NCBI GenBank assembly: GCA_023431205.1
Contig: JAEYXQ010000158.1
Coordinates: 1-40,695 of the forward strand
From: Pseudomonadota bacterium
Lineage (GTDB): Bacteria > Pseudomonadota > Alphaproteobacteria > Rhizobiales > Devosiaceae
Length of the DNA stretch: 40,695 bases
Direction: 5' to 3'
In this document: piece by piece, positions 1-8,124 of the stretch
Layout: every line of letters begins with the position of its first letter
Position numbering within the stretch: the stretch's first letter is position 1
Notes under the pieces: model-generated
Databases searched by the model: none
What the model saw: the letters and a program-made list of their open reading frames with translations, nothing else
What the model was told of the DNA's origin: nothing
Program-made: the position numbers and the translations under genes

Positions 1-21
1 TCCAGCCGAGAGACTGAACCC

Positions 22-57
22 CTCACCCTAACCCTCTCCCCTTAGGGAAGAGGGGAC
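22..57. repeat. Partial or degenerate palindromic intergenic repeat
   Basis: A C-rich arm (CCCTCACCCTAACCCTCTCC) is followed at once by TTAGGGAAGAGGGG, giving an imperfect hairpin. It resembles the arms of the fuller palindromic elements elsewhere in the window. No gene is visible in positions 1-129 besides this element. The end of the upstream gene, expected to be the rhamnose-binding protein, is not visible. Confidence 0.5.
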
Positions 58-129
58 CCATCCCGCCCGTTGCGATTGCGCGGCTCGGCCCATCCGTTGC
101 CTGCCCGGGCTCAGTGCCAGAGACCCAAG

Positions 130-1635
130 ATGACCGACCCCATCCTCGCCCTAGCCGGCATATCGAAAAGCTTCCCCGGGGTGCGCGCGCTGCATCAGGT
201 GTCGCTCGAGCTTTATCCGGGTGAGGTGACGGCACTGATCGGCGAGAACGGCGCCGGCAAGTCGACGCTGGTGAAGCTTCTCACCGGCATCTACCAGCCG
301 GACGCGGGGCAGATCATCCTCGGTGGCGGCGAGGTCACGCTGCCGACCGCACATTCGGCCGCCGAACTCGGGATCACGGCCATCCACCAGGAAACGGTGC
401 TGTTCGACGAACTCACCGTGGCCGAGAACATCTATCTGGGGCACACGCCCACCAACCGCTTCGGCCTGATCGACTGGCGCAAGATGCGCGCCGAGGCGCA
501 GGAAACCCTCGATTCCATGGCCGCGGGGATCGACGCCGGTATCCTGCTCAAGGAACTCGGCATCGCCAAGAAGCACCTGGTGGCGGTGGCGCGGGCGCTG
601 TCGGTCGACGCGCAGGTCGTGATCATGGATGAGCCGACCGCCGCGCTCTCGCAGAAGGAGATCGAGGATCTCTACGTGCTGATCGATCTGCTCAAGGCAG
701 ACGGCAAGGCGATCCTGTTCATCTCGCACAAGTTCGACGAAATCTACCGTATCGCCGACCGCTACGCCGTGTTCCGCGACGGCGAGATGGTCGGCAAGGG
801 CTTCATCAGGGACACCGCGCAGAACGACATCGTGCGCATGATGGTCGGCCGATCGGTCGACCAGATCTTCCCGGTCCGCAGCGTCGAGATCGGCGATGTG
901 GTGCTCGAGGTGAAGGGGCTGAGCCACCCCACCGAATTTGAAGACATCAGCTTTTCGGTCAAGAAGGGCGAGATCCTCGGCTTCTATGGCCTTGTGGGGG
1001 CAGGGCGCTCGGAGGTGATGCAGGCGGTGTTCGGCATGACCCGACCGTCGGGTGGCACCATGATGCTCGAGGGCAGGCCGGTGGCGCCTCGCTCGCCTGC
1101 CGATGCGGTCGGCGCCGGCATCGTCTATGTGCCGGAGGAGCGCGGCAAGCAGGGCGTGATCACCGGCGAGCCGATCGTCAAGAACGTGTCGCTGCCGTCG
1201 CTCGGCAAGACAGGCCGCGCGGGCTTCCTGCGCATGGCGGAGGAGTTCGCGCTGGCGCGGACCTATACCGAGCGGCTTGACCTGCGCGCCTCGTCGCTGT
1301 CGCAGAACGTCTCGACCCTGTCGGGGGGCAACCAGCAGAAGGTGGTGATCGCCAAGTGGCTGGCGACGCTCCCCAAGGTGATCATCCTCGATGAGCCCAC
1401 CAAGGGCATCGACATCGGCTCCAAGGCCGCGGTGCACGAGTTCATGGCCGAACTGGTGGCGCAGGGGCTCAGCGTGATCATGGTTTCTTCCGAACTGCCC
1501 GAGGTGATGGGCATGAGCGACCGCATCGTGGTCATGCGCGAGGGGCACATCATCGACACGCTCGACAACCGGGCGCTGGCGCCCGAAACGCTGGTGCGGC
1601 TCGCCGCCGGCATTGCCGACGAGGTGGCGGCATGA
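130..1635 (+). CDS. rhaT: Sugar ABC transporter ATP-binding protein, RhaT-type (L-rhamnose import)
   Basis: This is a 501-residue cytoplasmic ATPase that powers a CUT2/ribose-type sugar importer. It has two nucleotide-binding domains in tandem. The first carries Walker A GENGAGKST at residues 38-46 and Walker B VVIMDEPTAAL. The second has the usual degenerate P-loop (GLVGAGRSEV), then LSGGNQQKVVIAKWL and VIILDEPTKGID. An in-frame start exists 60 bp upstream, but the added 20 residues do not resemble the family, so ATG 130 is preferred. The stop overlaps the next start (ATGA). The substrate is inferred from RhaM three genes downstream and from the rhizobial rhaSTPQU order. The symbol follows rhizobial usage and is not the E. 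coli RhaT symporter. The binding-protein gene rhaS is presumably just outside the window. Confidence 0.88.
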   Translation: MTDPILALAGISKSFPGVRALHQVSLELYPGEVTALIGENGAGKSTLVKLLTGIYQPDAGQIILGGGEVTLPTAHSAAELGITAIHQETVLFDELTVAENIYLGHTPTNRFGLIDWRKMRAEAQETLDSMAAGIDAGILLKELGIAKKHLVAVARALSVDAQVVIMDEPTAALSQKEIEDLYVLIDLLKADGKAILFISHKFDEIYRIADRYAVFRDGEMVGKGFIRDTAQNDIVRMMVGRSVDQIFPVRSVEIGDVVLEVKGLSHPTEFEDISFSVKKGEILGFYGLVGAGRSEVMQAVFGMTRPSGGTMMLEGRPVAPRSPADAVGAGIVYVPEERGKQGVITGEPIVKNVSLPSLGKTGRAGFLRMAEEFALARTYTERLDLRASSLSQNVSTLSGGNQQKVVIAKWLATLPKVIILDEPTKGIDIGSKAAVHEFMAELVAQGLSVIMVSSELPEVMGMSDRIVVMREGHIIDTLDNRALAPETLVRLAAGIADEVAA

Positions 1636-2612
1636 GCCGGCTGCTCAAACACCGCGAGATCCTGCTGTTTCTCGCCATCCTCCTGGTGCTGGTGCTGGTG
1701 ACGGCGCGTTTCCCGCGCTTTGCCCAGCCGGGGAACCTCCTGACCATCTTCAACGACACCTCCATCCTGATGATGCTGGCGCTGGGGCAAATGGCGGTGA
1801 TCCTGACCCGCTCGATCGACCTCAGCATGGCCGCCAACCTGGCGCTGAGCGGCATGCTGGTGGCGATGACCAACGCCGCCTTCCCGATGATCCCGGTGCC
1901 GCTGCTGATGGCCATGGTGGTGCTGATCGGGGCCGGGCTCGGCGCCTTCAACGGCATCCTGGTGTGGAAGCTCGACATTCCCCCCATCGTGGTGACGCTC
2001 GGAACGCTCACCATCTTCCGTGGCCTGGTGTTCGTCGCCTCGGGCGGCGCCTGGGTGAATGCGGCGCAGATGAGCCCGGACTTCATCGGCCTGCAGCGCG
2101 CGGTGATCCTGGGGCTGCCGGTGCTCAGCTGGATCGGCATCGTGGTGGCGGTGCTGTTCTTCATCCTGATGACGCGCATGCCGCTCGGCCGGGCCATCTA
2201 CGCCATCGGCGTCAACCCGACGGCATCGGTCTATACCGGCATCAATGTGGGGCGCACCAAGTTCCTGGCCTTCGTGATCGCGGGGGCGGTGTCGGGCCTT
2301 GCCGGCTACCTCTGGGTGTCGCGCTACGTCATCGCCTCGGTCGAGGTCGCGAGCGGGTATGAGCTGACCATCATCGCCGCCTGCGTGATCGGGGGCGTCT
2401 CCATCGCCGGGGGCATCGGCACCGTGCCGGGCGTGGTGCTGGGCGCGATCTTCCTCGGCATCGTCAACAACGCCCTGCCGGTGATCGGCGTGTCGCCGTT
2501 CTGGCAGATGGCGATCTCCGGCGCCGCGATCCTGCTCGCCGTGGTGCTGAACGCCCGCGGTGAACGCCGCAAGGGCCGGATCATCTTGAAGAAGGCGGAG
2601 GCCACCGGGTGA
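1632..2612 (+). CDS. rhaP: Sugar ABC transporter permease RhaP-type
   Basis: A 326-residue integral inner-membrane permease of the BPD_transp_2 (ribose/rhamnose/autoinducer-2) class, with about eight to ten hydrophobic segments. The family signature ILTRSIDLSMAANLALSGML is near residues 57-76, and GTVPGVVLGAIFLGIVNNAL is toward the C-terminus. Its start overlaps the ATPase stop by four bases, implying translational coupling. It forms a hetero-permease with the second permease at 2758. The C-terminus is basic (GERRKGRIILKK), as expected for a cytoplasmic tail. Rhamnose specificity is inferred from the operon, not visible in the protein. Confidence 0.86.
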   Translation: MSRLLKHREILLFLAILLVLVLVTARFPRFAQPGNLLTIFNDTSILMMLALGQMAVILTRSIDLSMAANLALSGMLVAMTNAAFPMIPVPLLMAMVVLIGAGLGAFNGILVWKLDIPPIVVTLGTLTIFRGLVFVASGGAWVNAAQMSPDFIGLQRAVILGLPVLSWIGIVVAVLFFILMTRMPLGRAIYAIGVNPTASVYTGINVGRTKFLAFVIAGAVSGLAGYLWVSRYVIASVEVASGYELTIIAACVIGGVSIAGGIGTVPGVVLGAIFLGIVNNALPVIGVSPFWQMAISGAAILLAVVLNARGERRKGRIILKKAEATG

Positions 2613-2632
2613 GCGGAATTCTCAGCTTGAAG

Positions 2633-2731
2633 CTCCCTTCCCCCTTGAGGGGAGGGGCTGGGGGTGGGGGTCCATTCGCGACGCGCCGCACGACCCCCTC
2701 CCTCGATCCCTCCCCTCAAGGGGGAGGGGAG
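2633..2731. repeat. Palindromic intergenic element with long inverted arms
   Basis: The left arm (2633-2656, core CCCCCTTGAGGGGAGGG) is the reverse complement of the right arm (2708-2731) with a single mismatch. The arms enclose about 50 bases, so the transcript could fold into a long cruciform-like hairpin. It fills most of the gap between the two permease genes of one operon, so it is probably transcribed. It may act as an RNA stability or processing element. It belongs to the same family as 11182-11322. Confidence 0.8.
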
Positions 2732-2757
2732 CCCTCGCACATGCTCCCGAGTCTGCC

Positions 2758-3756
2758 ATGACCGACCTTCCCGCCACCGGCCGCCAGCTGCCGGACCGTC
2801 TTGACCACCCGCTGAAGTCCGCCATCGTGAGCTGGGAGGGCCTGCTGGTCCTCGTGGCGGTGGCGATCTTCATCCTCAACAGCTTCGCTTCACCGTACTT
2901 CCTGAACGAGTGGAGCCTCAGCGACATGACCTTCAACTTCACCGAGAAGGCCTTGATCGCGCTGGCCATGGCCTTGCTGATCATCTCCGGCGAGATCGAC
3001 ATCTCGGTGGCGGCGATCATCGCGCTGTCGTCCACGCTGATGGGGCTGGTTCTGCAGTTCGGGGCGCCGACCCCGGTATTGGTGCTCGTGGGGCTGCTGA
3101 CCGGGGTTGCCTGTGGCGCCTTCAACGGCTTCCTGGTCACCGGGTTGAAGCTGCCCTCCATTGTCGTCACCATCGGCACCATGAGCCTGTTCCGCGGCAT
3201 CAGCTACATCATCCTCGGCGACCAGAGCTATGGCGGCTATCCGCGCGATTTCGCCTGGCTCGGACAGGGCTATGTGTTCTGGGTGATCTCGTTCGAGCTG
3301 GCGCTGTTCCTGGTCTGCGCCGTGATCTACTGGGTGGTGCTGCACCGCACGAGCTTCGGCCGACGCGTCTATGCCATCGGCAACAACGACGTCGCCGCGC
3401 AGTTCTCCGGCGTGCGCGTCAACCGCATCAAGTTCGTGCTGTTCTGCCTGACCGGGCTGATGAGCGGCGTCGCCGCGGTGTTGCTGACGGCGCGACTGGG
3501 CTCGACCCGTCCTTCCATCGCGCAGGGCTTCGAACTCGAGGCGATCACCATGGTGGTGCTCGGCGGGGTATCCATCCTGGGAGGCGCCGGTTCGATCATC
3601 GGCGTGGTGCTGGCGGCGCTGATCATGGGCCTCGTCACCTTCGGGCTGGGGCTGCTCAACGTGCCGGGCATCGTCATGTCGATCTTCATCGGCGCGCTGC
3701 TGATCGTCGTCATCGCGCTGCCGAGACTGTTCCAGCTGTGGAGGCCGCGCGCATGA
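2758..3756 (+). CDS. rhaQ: Sugar ABC transporter permease RhaQ-type
   Basis: A 332-residue inner-membrane permease of the same family as the preceding one. It has a family motif at LIISGEIDISVAAIIALSS, the loop LKLPSIVVTIGTMSLFRG, and a late GGVSILGGAGSIIGVVLAAL segment. The short N-terminal cytoplasmic tail (MTDLPATGRQLPDRLDHPLK) is polar. Two dissimilar permeases with one double-domain ATPase match the rhizobial rhamnose transporter. Its stop overlaps the mutarotase start (ATGA). No strong Shine-Dalgarno is visible before ATG 2758, and the gene follows a repeat element. Confidence 0.86.
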   Translation: MTDLPATGRQLPDRLDHPLKSAIVSWEGLLVLVAVAIFILNSFASPYFLNEWSLSDMTFNFTEKALIALAMALLIISGEIDISVAAIIALSSTLMGLVLQFGAPTPVLVLVGLLTGVACGAFNGFLVTGLKLPSIVVTIGTMSLFRGISYIILGDQSYGGYPRDFAWLGQGYVFWVISFELALFLVCAVIYWVVLHRTSFGRRVYAIGNNDVAAQFSGVRVNRIKFVLFCLTGLMSGVAAVLLTARLGSTRPSIAQGFELEAITMVVLGGVSILGGAGSIIGVVLAALIMGLVTFGLGLLNVPGIVMSIFIGALLIVVIALPRLFQLWRPRA

Positions 3757-4085
3757 TCACCGACGAGGGCTACGAGAAGCACGCCTTCAAGATGCACCTC
3801 AATCCCGGCATGGCCGCCGAGTACAGGAAGCGCCATGACGAGATCTTCCCCGAGCTGGTGGACCTGCTGCACGCGGCGGGGGTGAAGGACTATTCCATCC
3901 ACCTCGACGAGGAAACCAATACGCTGTTCGGCGTGCTGTGGCGGCGGGTGGACCACACGATGGACGAGCTGCCGAACACCGAGGTGATGCAGCGCTGGTG
4001 GGCCCACATGGCCGACATTATGGCCACCAACAGCAGCAACGAGCCGATCTCGACCGACCTCAAGCCGATGTTCTGGATGAAGTGA
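3753..4085 (+). CDS. rhaM: L-rhamnose mutarotase
   Basis: A 110-residue cytoplasmic enzyme that interconverts the alpha and beta anomers of L-rhamnose after uptake, feeding rhamnose catabolism. The whole sequence lines up with the RhaM/RhaU family: KMHLNPGMAAEYRKRH near the N-terminus with Tyr24 and His28, the YSIHLDEETNTLFG strand, and MQRWWAHMADIM with the Trp82-Trp83 pair. Length matches the family (about 104-110 residues). ATG 3753 lies inside the rhaQ stop, giving tight coupling. This gene identifies the upstream transporter as a rhamnose importer. The kinase, isomerase or dehydrogenase genes are not in the window. Confidence 0.93.
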   Translation: MITDEGYEKHAFKMHLNPGMAAEYRKRHDEIFPELVDLLHAAGVKDYSIHLDEETNTLFGVLWRRVDHTMDELPNTEVMQRWWAHMADIMATNSSNEPISTDLKPMFWMK

Positions 4086-4095
4086 GCCGCCTGGC

Positions 4096-4113
4096 ACCGG
4101 CACTCGAGCCGGT
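4096..4113 (+). terminator. Weak hairpin after the rhamnose operon
   Basis: ACCGGC pairs with GCCGGT around a six-base loop, 11 bases after the rhaM stop. There is no T-tract, so this is at best a weak or Rho-assisted terminator between the rhamnose block and the ergothioneine block. Confidence 0.3.
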
Positions 4114-4120
4114 CTGCCCG

Positions 4121-4134
4121 CACTAGGAATAGTG
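4121..4134 (+). promoter_or_regulatory. Candidate operator: CACTA-N4-TAGTG dyad
   Basis: The perfect inverted repeat CACTAGGAATAGTG lies 26 bases upstream of the ergothionase ATG, in the only short gap that could hold a promoter for the 11-kb block. It could bind a dimeric regulator. No regulator gene is adjacent, so the assignment is speculative. Confidence 0.3.
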
Positions 4135-4159
4135 GCGCCGATCCCATAGTCTGGCGGAC

Positions 4160-5755
4160 ATGAACGAACGTTCCCCGAGCTTGCATGCGGCGCCGATCAC
4201 GCTCAGCGGTGCGCCGCTCAGCTTTTCCGACATCGCGCGCATCGGCGGGCGGCGCGCGCCGCTGCTGGCCGACGCCTCTGCCATGGAGCGGGTCCGGGCC
4301 GCGCGCCTAGTGGTGGAGAACGCCATCGTGGCGGGCCGCCCCGTCTATGGCTCGACCACCGGGGTCGGCGCCATGAAGGATGTGGAGTGGAGTTCCGACG
4401 AACTCGACGCCTTCAATATCGGCCTGGTGCGGGCACACCATTTCGGCACCGGCGAGGCCTTTGCGGCGCCGACCGTCCGCACTGCCATGGCCATTCGCGT
4501 CAACATGGCGCTGACCGGACGGGTGGGCTGCACCAGCGACCTCGTCGACGCCTATCTCGAGCTGCTGAAGCACGACGTGGTGCCGGTGGTTCGGCGCACC
4601 GGCTCCATCGGCTGCGCCGATATCGGGCTGATGGGCCAGATCGGTGCGGTGCTGACCGGCGTGGGCGAGGCCATCCACAAGGACAGGCGCCTGCCCGCCA
4701 GCGAAGCTCTCGCCGAGGCCGGACTGGCGCCGTTCCGGCTGGCGCCGCGGGACTCGCTGGCCTCGGTGTCGACCAACGCCGTGGGCTACGCGGCCGCCGC
4801 CCATGCGCTGCGCGAAGCGGCGGCAACGATCCGGGTGCTGCTGGCCACCGGCCTGACCACCGCAGGGGCGCTGGGCGCGTCGCGTGAGCCCTGGAAGGCC
4901 GTGGCCCATGTCGGCACCGAACGCGAGGCGGGGATCGGGGCCTGGCTCTATTTCAACGCCATGGGCTGGGAGTGGCCGAATGCCACCAACATCCAGGACC
5001 CGCTCAGCCTCAGGATGATGAGCCAGGTCTTTGCGACAGCGTTCGAAACGCAGGTCGTCGCCGGCAAGACGCTGCTCGATGCGACCGGCCGCACCGATGA
5101 CAACCCGGTGGTTGCCGGCGGCAACGTGCTGACCTCCGGCGGCTCGCTGCCGCTCGATGTCACTGTGTTCCTCCAGACCGCGCAACTGGGGCTGGCGCAT
5201 GTGGCCCGCAACTCGTTCAACCGCTGCGTGCTGCTGGGCAATGGCGGCCGCCGCGGCCTGCCGGTGAACCTCGTGGCGCCGGGGGCCATCGCCACCGGTT
5301 TCGGTCCGATCATCAAACTTGCCGGCGAACTGTTCGCCCGGGTACTGACCATGACCGGTCCGATCTCGCCGCAATCCATGGTGGTTGCCGGCGGGCTCGA
5401 GGATGAAGCGGCGTTCCTGCCGCTGGTGGTCGAGCGGTTCGAGCGACAGGTGCTGGCGCTGAGGCGCCTCGCCGCGCTGGAGGGCCTGCTTGCTGCCCAG
5501 GCGATGGACATTTCCGGGGATCGGCCGGGCAATGTGCCCGGCATCATCTATGATCTGGTCCGCCAGCACGCCGACTACTACGTTTCCGACCGGCCGCTGT
5601 CGGCGGAGGTCGAGGCGGTGGAAAAGGCGCTTGCCTCGGACTCGCTGCTTGCAGAACTGATTTCTCATTCCGCCATTATGGAATTGGACGAGTTTTTCGC
5701 TCTGGATGAACCATTCGAACAGGGACAGTCTCGCCCAATTCCAAGGACAGGCTAG
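4160..5755 (+). CDS. Ergothionase-like lyase (histidine ammonia-lyase fold without MIO)
   Basis: A 531-residue cytoplasmic protein of the aromatic amino acid lyase/fumarase-like fold. Family landmarks are present: VYGSTTGVG (Tyr63), RAHHFGTGE, NIQDPLSLR and TDDNPVVAGGN. The Ala-Ser-Gly triad that cyclises into the MIO electrophile is replaced by Cys152-Ala153-Asp154 (context GSIG-CAD-IGLMGQIG, bases 4613-4621), so canonical ammonia-lyase chemistry is not expected. From what I recall of the family, ergothionase is a MIO-independent relative. It eliminates trimethylamine from ergothioneine to give thiourocanate, which fits this change. Downstream genes supply every later step of ergothioneine breakdown. 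An alternative is another betaine or amine lyase. Histidase (HutH) is unlikely without the MIO triad. Confidence 0.8.
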   Translation: MNERSPSLHAAPITLSGAPLSFSDIARIGGRRAPLLADASAMERVRAARLVVENAIVAGRPVYGSTTGVGAMKDVEWSSDELDAFNIGLVRAHHFGTGEAFAAPTVRTAMAIRVNMALTGRVGCTSDLVDAYLELLKHDVVPVVRRTGSIGCADIGLMGQIGAVLTGVGEAIHKDRRLPASEALAEAGLAPFRLAPRDSLASVSTNAVGYAAAAHALREAAATIRVLLATGLTTAGALGASREPWKAVAHVGTEREAGIGAWLYFNAMGWEWPNATNIQDPLSLRMMSQVFATAFETQVVAGKTLLDATGRTDDNPVVAGGNVLTSGGSLPLDVTVFLQTAQLGLAHVARNSFNRCVLLGNGGRRGLPVNLVAPGAIATGFGPIIKLAGELFARVLTMTGPISPQSMVVAGGLEDEAAFLPLVVERFERQVLALRRLAALEGLLAAQAMDISGDRPGNVPGIIYDLVRQHADYYVSDRPLSAEVEAVEKALASDSLLAELISHSAIMELDEFFALDEPFEQGQSRPIPRTG

Positions 5756-5767
5756 GTTAAGGAGAGA

Positions 5768-5782
5768 CCGGGCTCTGCCCGG
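5768..5782 (+). other. Intercistronic hairpin before the binding-protein gene
   Basis: CCGGGC-TCT-GCCCGG forms a six-base stem just upstream of the AAGGAG ribosome-binding site of the gene at 5799. Such stems before periplasmic binding-protein genes can set relative mRNA stability. There is no T-tract, so it is not a terminator. Confidence 0.35.
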
Positions 5783-5798
5783 CAACAAGGAGAAACGA

Positions 5799-6707
5799 AT
5801 GCGTCTTTCTACCCTCCTCGCGAGCGCCGCCGCGTTTGCCGTGATGGCGACTGCTGCCAACGCCCAGGTCGTCGTCTCCTCCAAGATCGACACCGAAGGT
5901 GGCGTTCTCGGCAACATCATCAAGCAGGTGCTCGAAGCCAACGACATCCCGGTGGAGGATCGCATCCAGCTCGGCGGCACGCCCATCGTGCGTGAGGCGA
6001 TTACCGCGGGCGAGATCGACATCTATCCCGAATATACCGGCAATGCCGCCTTCTTCTTCGAGCGCGCCGACGAGCCGATCTGGAACGACGCCGCCAGCGC
6101 CTATGCCGAAGCCGCCAAGCTCGACTATGACGCCAACAAGATCGTCTGGCTGACCCCGTCGCCGGCCAACAACACCTGGGCGGTCGCGGTGCGGAGCGAT
6201 GTTGCCGAAGCCAACAACCTGTCGACCTTCACCGAGTTCGGCGAATGGGTTTCCGGTGGCGGCGAGGTCAAGCTCGCGGCCTCGGCCGAGTTCGTGAACT
6301 CGCCGGCAGCCTTGCCGAAGTTCCAGGAAGTCTACGGCTTCACCCTGCAGCCCGATCAGTTGGTGACGCTGTCGGGCGGTGACACCGCTGCCACGATCGC
6401 CGCCGCTGCCCAGCAGACCGACGGCGTCAACGCCGCCATGGTTTACGGCACCGACGGTGGCATCGCCCCTTCCGGCCTGACTGTGCTCGAGGACGACAAG
6501 GGCGTGCAGCCGGTCTACCAGCCCGCCCCGATCATCCGCGAGGAAGTGCTGACCGAGTACCCGCAGATCGAGGAACTGCTGAAGCCGGTGTTCGAGGGCT
6601 TGACGCTTGAAGTGCTGCAGGAACTCAATGGCCGCGTGCAGGTAGGCGGCGAAGCCGCAGCTGCCGTCGCCACCGACTACCTGACGCAGAACGGCTTCCT
6701 GGACTGA
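5799..6707 (+). CDS. Periplasmic substrate-binding protein, YehZ/OsmF (OpuAC) family; candidate ergothioneine binder
   Basis: A 302-residue secreted solute-binding protein of the quaternary-amine (glycine betaine/choline/OsmF) type. A Sec signal peptide covers residues 1-22 (hydrophobic run, cleavage expected after AANA-Q). Family motifs include GEIDIYPEYTGN, AMVYGTDGG and the C-terminal LNGRVQVGGE. An in-frame start 93 bp upstream lies inside the lyase gene, while ATG 5799 has a good AAGGAG Shine-Dalgarno. It sits directly after the lyase and before its two permeases and ATPase, matching yehZ-yehY-yehX-yehW order. Ergothioneine is itself a trimethylammonium betaine, so I infer ergothioneine as the ligand. 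Glycine betaine or choline remain alternatives. Confidence 0.83.
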   Translation: MRLSTLLASAAAFAVMATAANAQVVVSSKIDTEGGVLGNIIKQVLEANDIPVEDRIQLGGTPIVREAITAGEIDIYPEYTGNAAFFFERADEPIWNDAASAYAEAAKLDYDANKIVWLTPSPANNTWAVAVRSDVAEANNLSTFTEFGEWVSGGGEVKLAASAEFVNSPAALPKFQEVYGFTLQPDQLVTLSGGDTAATIAAAAQQTDGVNAAMVYGTDGGIAPSGLTVLEDDKGVQPVYQPAPIIREEVLTEYPQIEELLKPVFEGLTLEVLQELNGRVQVGGEAAAAVATDYLTQNGFLD

Positions 6708-6760
6708 CGATGCCGCGGGGGGTGGTTGCGGTCATCCCCCTCACCCGTCTCGGCCTGCGG

Positions 6761-6799
6761 CGGATCCATCCTCTCCCCGATGGGGAGAGGATGGATCCG
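6761..6799. repeat. Perfect 18-bp palindromic hairpin
   Basis: CGGATCCATCCTCTCCCC pairs perfectly with its reverse complement across a three-base GAT loop. It lies in the 220-bp gap between the binding-protein and permease genes. It lacks a T-tract and resembles repeat arms elsewhere in the window. It may cause partial termination or 3' end protection, so that the binding protein is made in excess over the membrane subunits. Confidence 0.75.
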
Positions 6800-6814
6800 T
6801 GCGTTTTCCGCGCG

Positions 6815-6895
6815 TCACCCTCGGGCTTGACCCGAGGGTGTTGCACTTGTCTGATGCCTTGAAGTGAAGAGCCCTCGGATCAAGCCCGAGGGTAA
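6815..6895. repeat. Paired CCCTCGGG-CTTGA-CCCGAGGG palindromes
   Basis: CACCCTCGGG-CTTGA-CCCGAGGGTG (6816-6840) is a perfect ten-base stem. A second, inverted and slightly degenerate copy lies at 6871-6895 (CCCTCGG-ATCAAG-CCCGAGGG). This sequence type is recalled as common between genes in Hyphomicrobiales and sphingomonads. It directly follows the 6761-6799 hairpin, so the gap is entirely repeat DNA. Confidence 0.75.
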
Positions 6896-6927
6896 CGGCT
6901 GGTGGGTGCGGAGAGCCGGAAGCCAGG

Positions 6928-8124
6928 ATGACCATTGCCGACACCACATCTGCTTCGGCTGGCCCGACCTGGCTGAGGGTCGACAAGCTCGGCGTCCTCG
7001 TGACGCTATTGGTTGTCGGCGGTGCCTTGCTGCCCTTCGCCATGTTCCGGCCGACGCGTATTGCTGCGGGCGAGGCCCGCCATCTGCTTGAGGCGCTGCC
7101 GACGACGGGCTCCGCCGCAGTTGCCCTTCTCCTCCTTGGAGGCACAGTGGTGTCCGTGCTGCGGCTGCCCACTCTGTTCCGCCTGGGCGCCGGGCTCGCG
7201 GTATTGGCGCTGCTGCTGGTTGCCATCGGCTGGTCGGCGACTTTCCTGGTGCCACCCGACAACAGCTTCGCCCGGGCCGGCCCGGGCGGTGGGTTCTGGG
7301 TGTGGCTCCTTGCCTTTGCCCTACTGGTGACGGACGCACTGGCCCGGCTGCGGCCGCGGCCTTGGGCGCGCATAGGCATGCTGGCGCTGGTGGGAGTTGG
7401 GTTTGCCGTGCTGCTGATGAGCGGGGTGTGGAACGACCTGTCCGTGCTCAAGGAATATGGCACCCGCGCTCCGGCCTTCTGGCAGGAGGGGCAGACGCAT
7501 CTCTGGCTCGCCTTCGGATCGGTGGCAATTGCCGCCGTCGCGGGCGTTCCTCTCGGCATCCTCTGCTACAAGGTCGAGTCGCTCCGCGCCGCGGTGCTGA
7601 ACCTGCTCAACATCGTCCAGACCATCCCTTCCATCGCCCTGTTCGGGCTGTTGATCGCGCCGCTGGCCTGGGTGGCCGCCACTGTGCCGGGAGCGCGCGC
7701 GGTGGGCATCTCGGGGATCGGCGCGGCACCCGCCTTCATCGCCCTGTTCGCCTATTCCCTGCTGCCGGTCGTCTCCAACACCGTGGTCGGGCTGCTCGGC
7801 GTCTCGCCGCCTGCCGTGGAAGCGGCCAAGGGCATGGGGATGACTGGCCGGCAGCGGCTTGTCGGCGTCGAGCTGCCGCTTGCCCTTCCCGTGATCCTCA
7901 CCGGCATCCGCATCGTCCTGGTGCAGAACATCGGCCTTGCCACCATCGCCGCGCTGATCGGCGGTGGGGGCTTCGGGGTGTTCGTGTTCCAGGGGATCGG
8001 GCAGACGGCCATGGACCTGGTGCTGCTTGGTGCCGTGCCCACCGTGGCTCTGGCGTTCGCCGCCGCCGTCGTGCTCGATGCGCTGGTGGACATGACTTCG
8101 CGCGGGGGGCGCGCCGCCGCATGA
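6928..8124 (+). CDS. ABC transporter permease, YehY/OsmU type
   Basis: A 398-residue inner-membrane protein. The N-terminal half (about residues 1-170) carries extra hydrophobic segments. The C-terminal half is a classical binding-protein-dependent permease domain with the EAA-type loop AAKGMGMTGRQRLVGVELPLALP. E. coli YehY is similarly long (about 385 residues), with the same extra N-terminal membrane region. The stop overlaps the ATPase start (ATGA). With the gene at 9053 it would form a heterodimeric channel. No strong Shine-Dalgarno is visible; the leader runs out of the repeat DNA at 6761-6895. Confidence 0.85.
   Translation: MTIADTTSASAGPTWLRVDKLGVLVTLLVVGGALLPFAMFRPTRIAAGEARHLLEALPTTGSAAVALLLLGGTVVSVLRLPTLFRLGAGLAVLALLLVAIGWSATFLVPPDNSFARAGPGGGFWVWLLAFALLVTDALARLRPRPWARIGMLALVGVGFAVLLMSGVWNDLSVLKEYGTRAPAFWQEGQTHLWLAFGSVAIAAVAGVPLGILCYKVESLRAAVLNLLNIVQTIPSIALFGLLIAPLAWVAATVPGARAVGISGIGAAPAFIALFAYSLLPVVSNTVVGLLGVSPPAVEAAKGMGMTGRQRLVGVELPLALPVILTGIRIVLVQNIGLATIAALIGGGGFGVFVFQGIGQTAMDLVLLGAVPTVALAFAAAVVLDALVDMTSRGGRAAA

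Noticed and set aside
151..1548. 465-codon minus-strand open frame across the RhaT ATPase gene
   Set aside because: It is a high-GC antisense shadow: His/Arg/Asp-rich composition, no domain, no ribosome-binding site.
130..1635. Naming the gene as the E. coli-type RhaT rhamnose symporter
   Set aside because: The protein is a two-domain ABC ATPase; the symbol is used only in the rhizobial rhaSTPQU sense.
6761..6799. Rho-independent terminator after the binding-protein gene
   Set aside because: The stem is perfect but no T-tract follows, and the sequence belongs to the repeat families. It was listed as a repeat.
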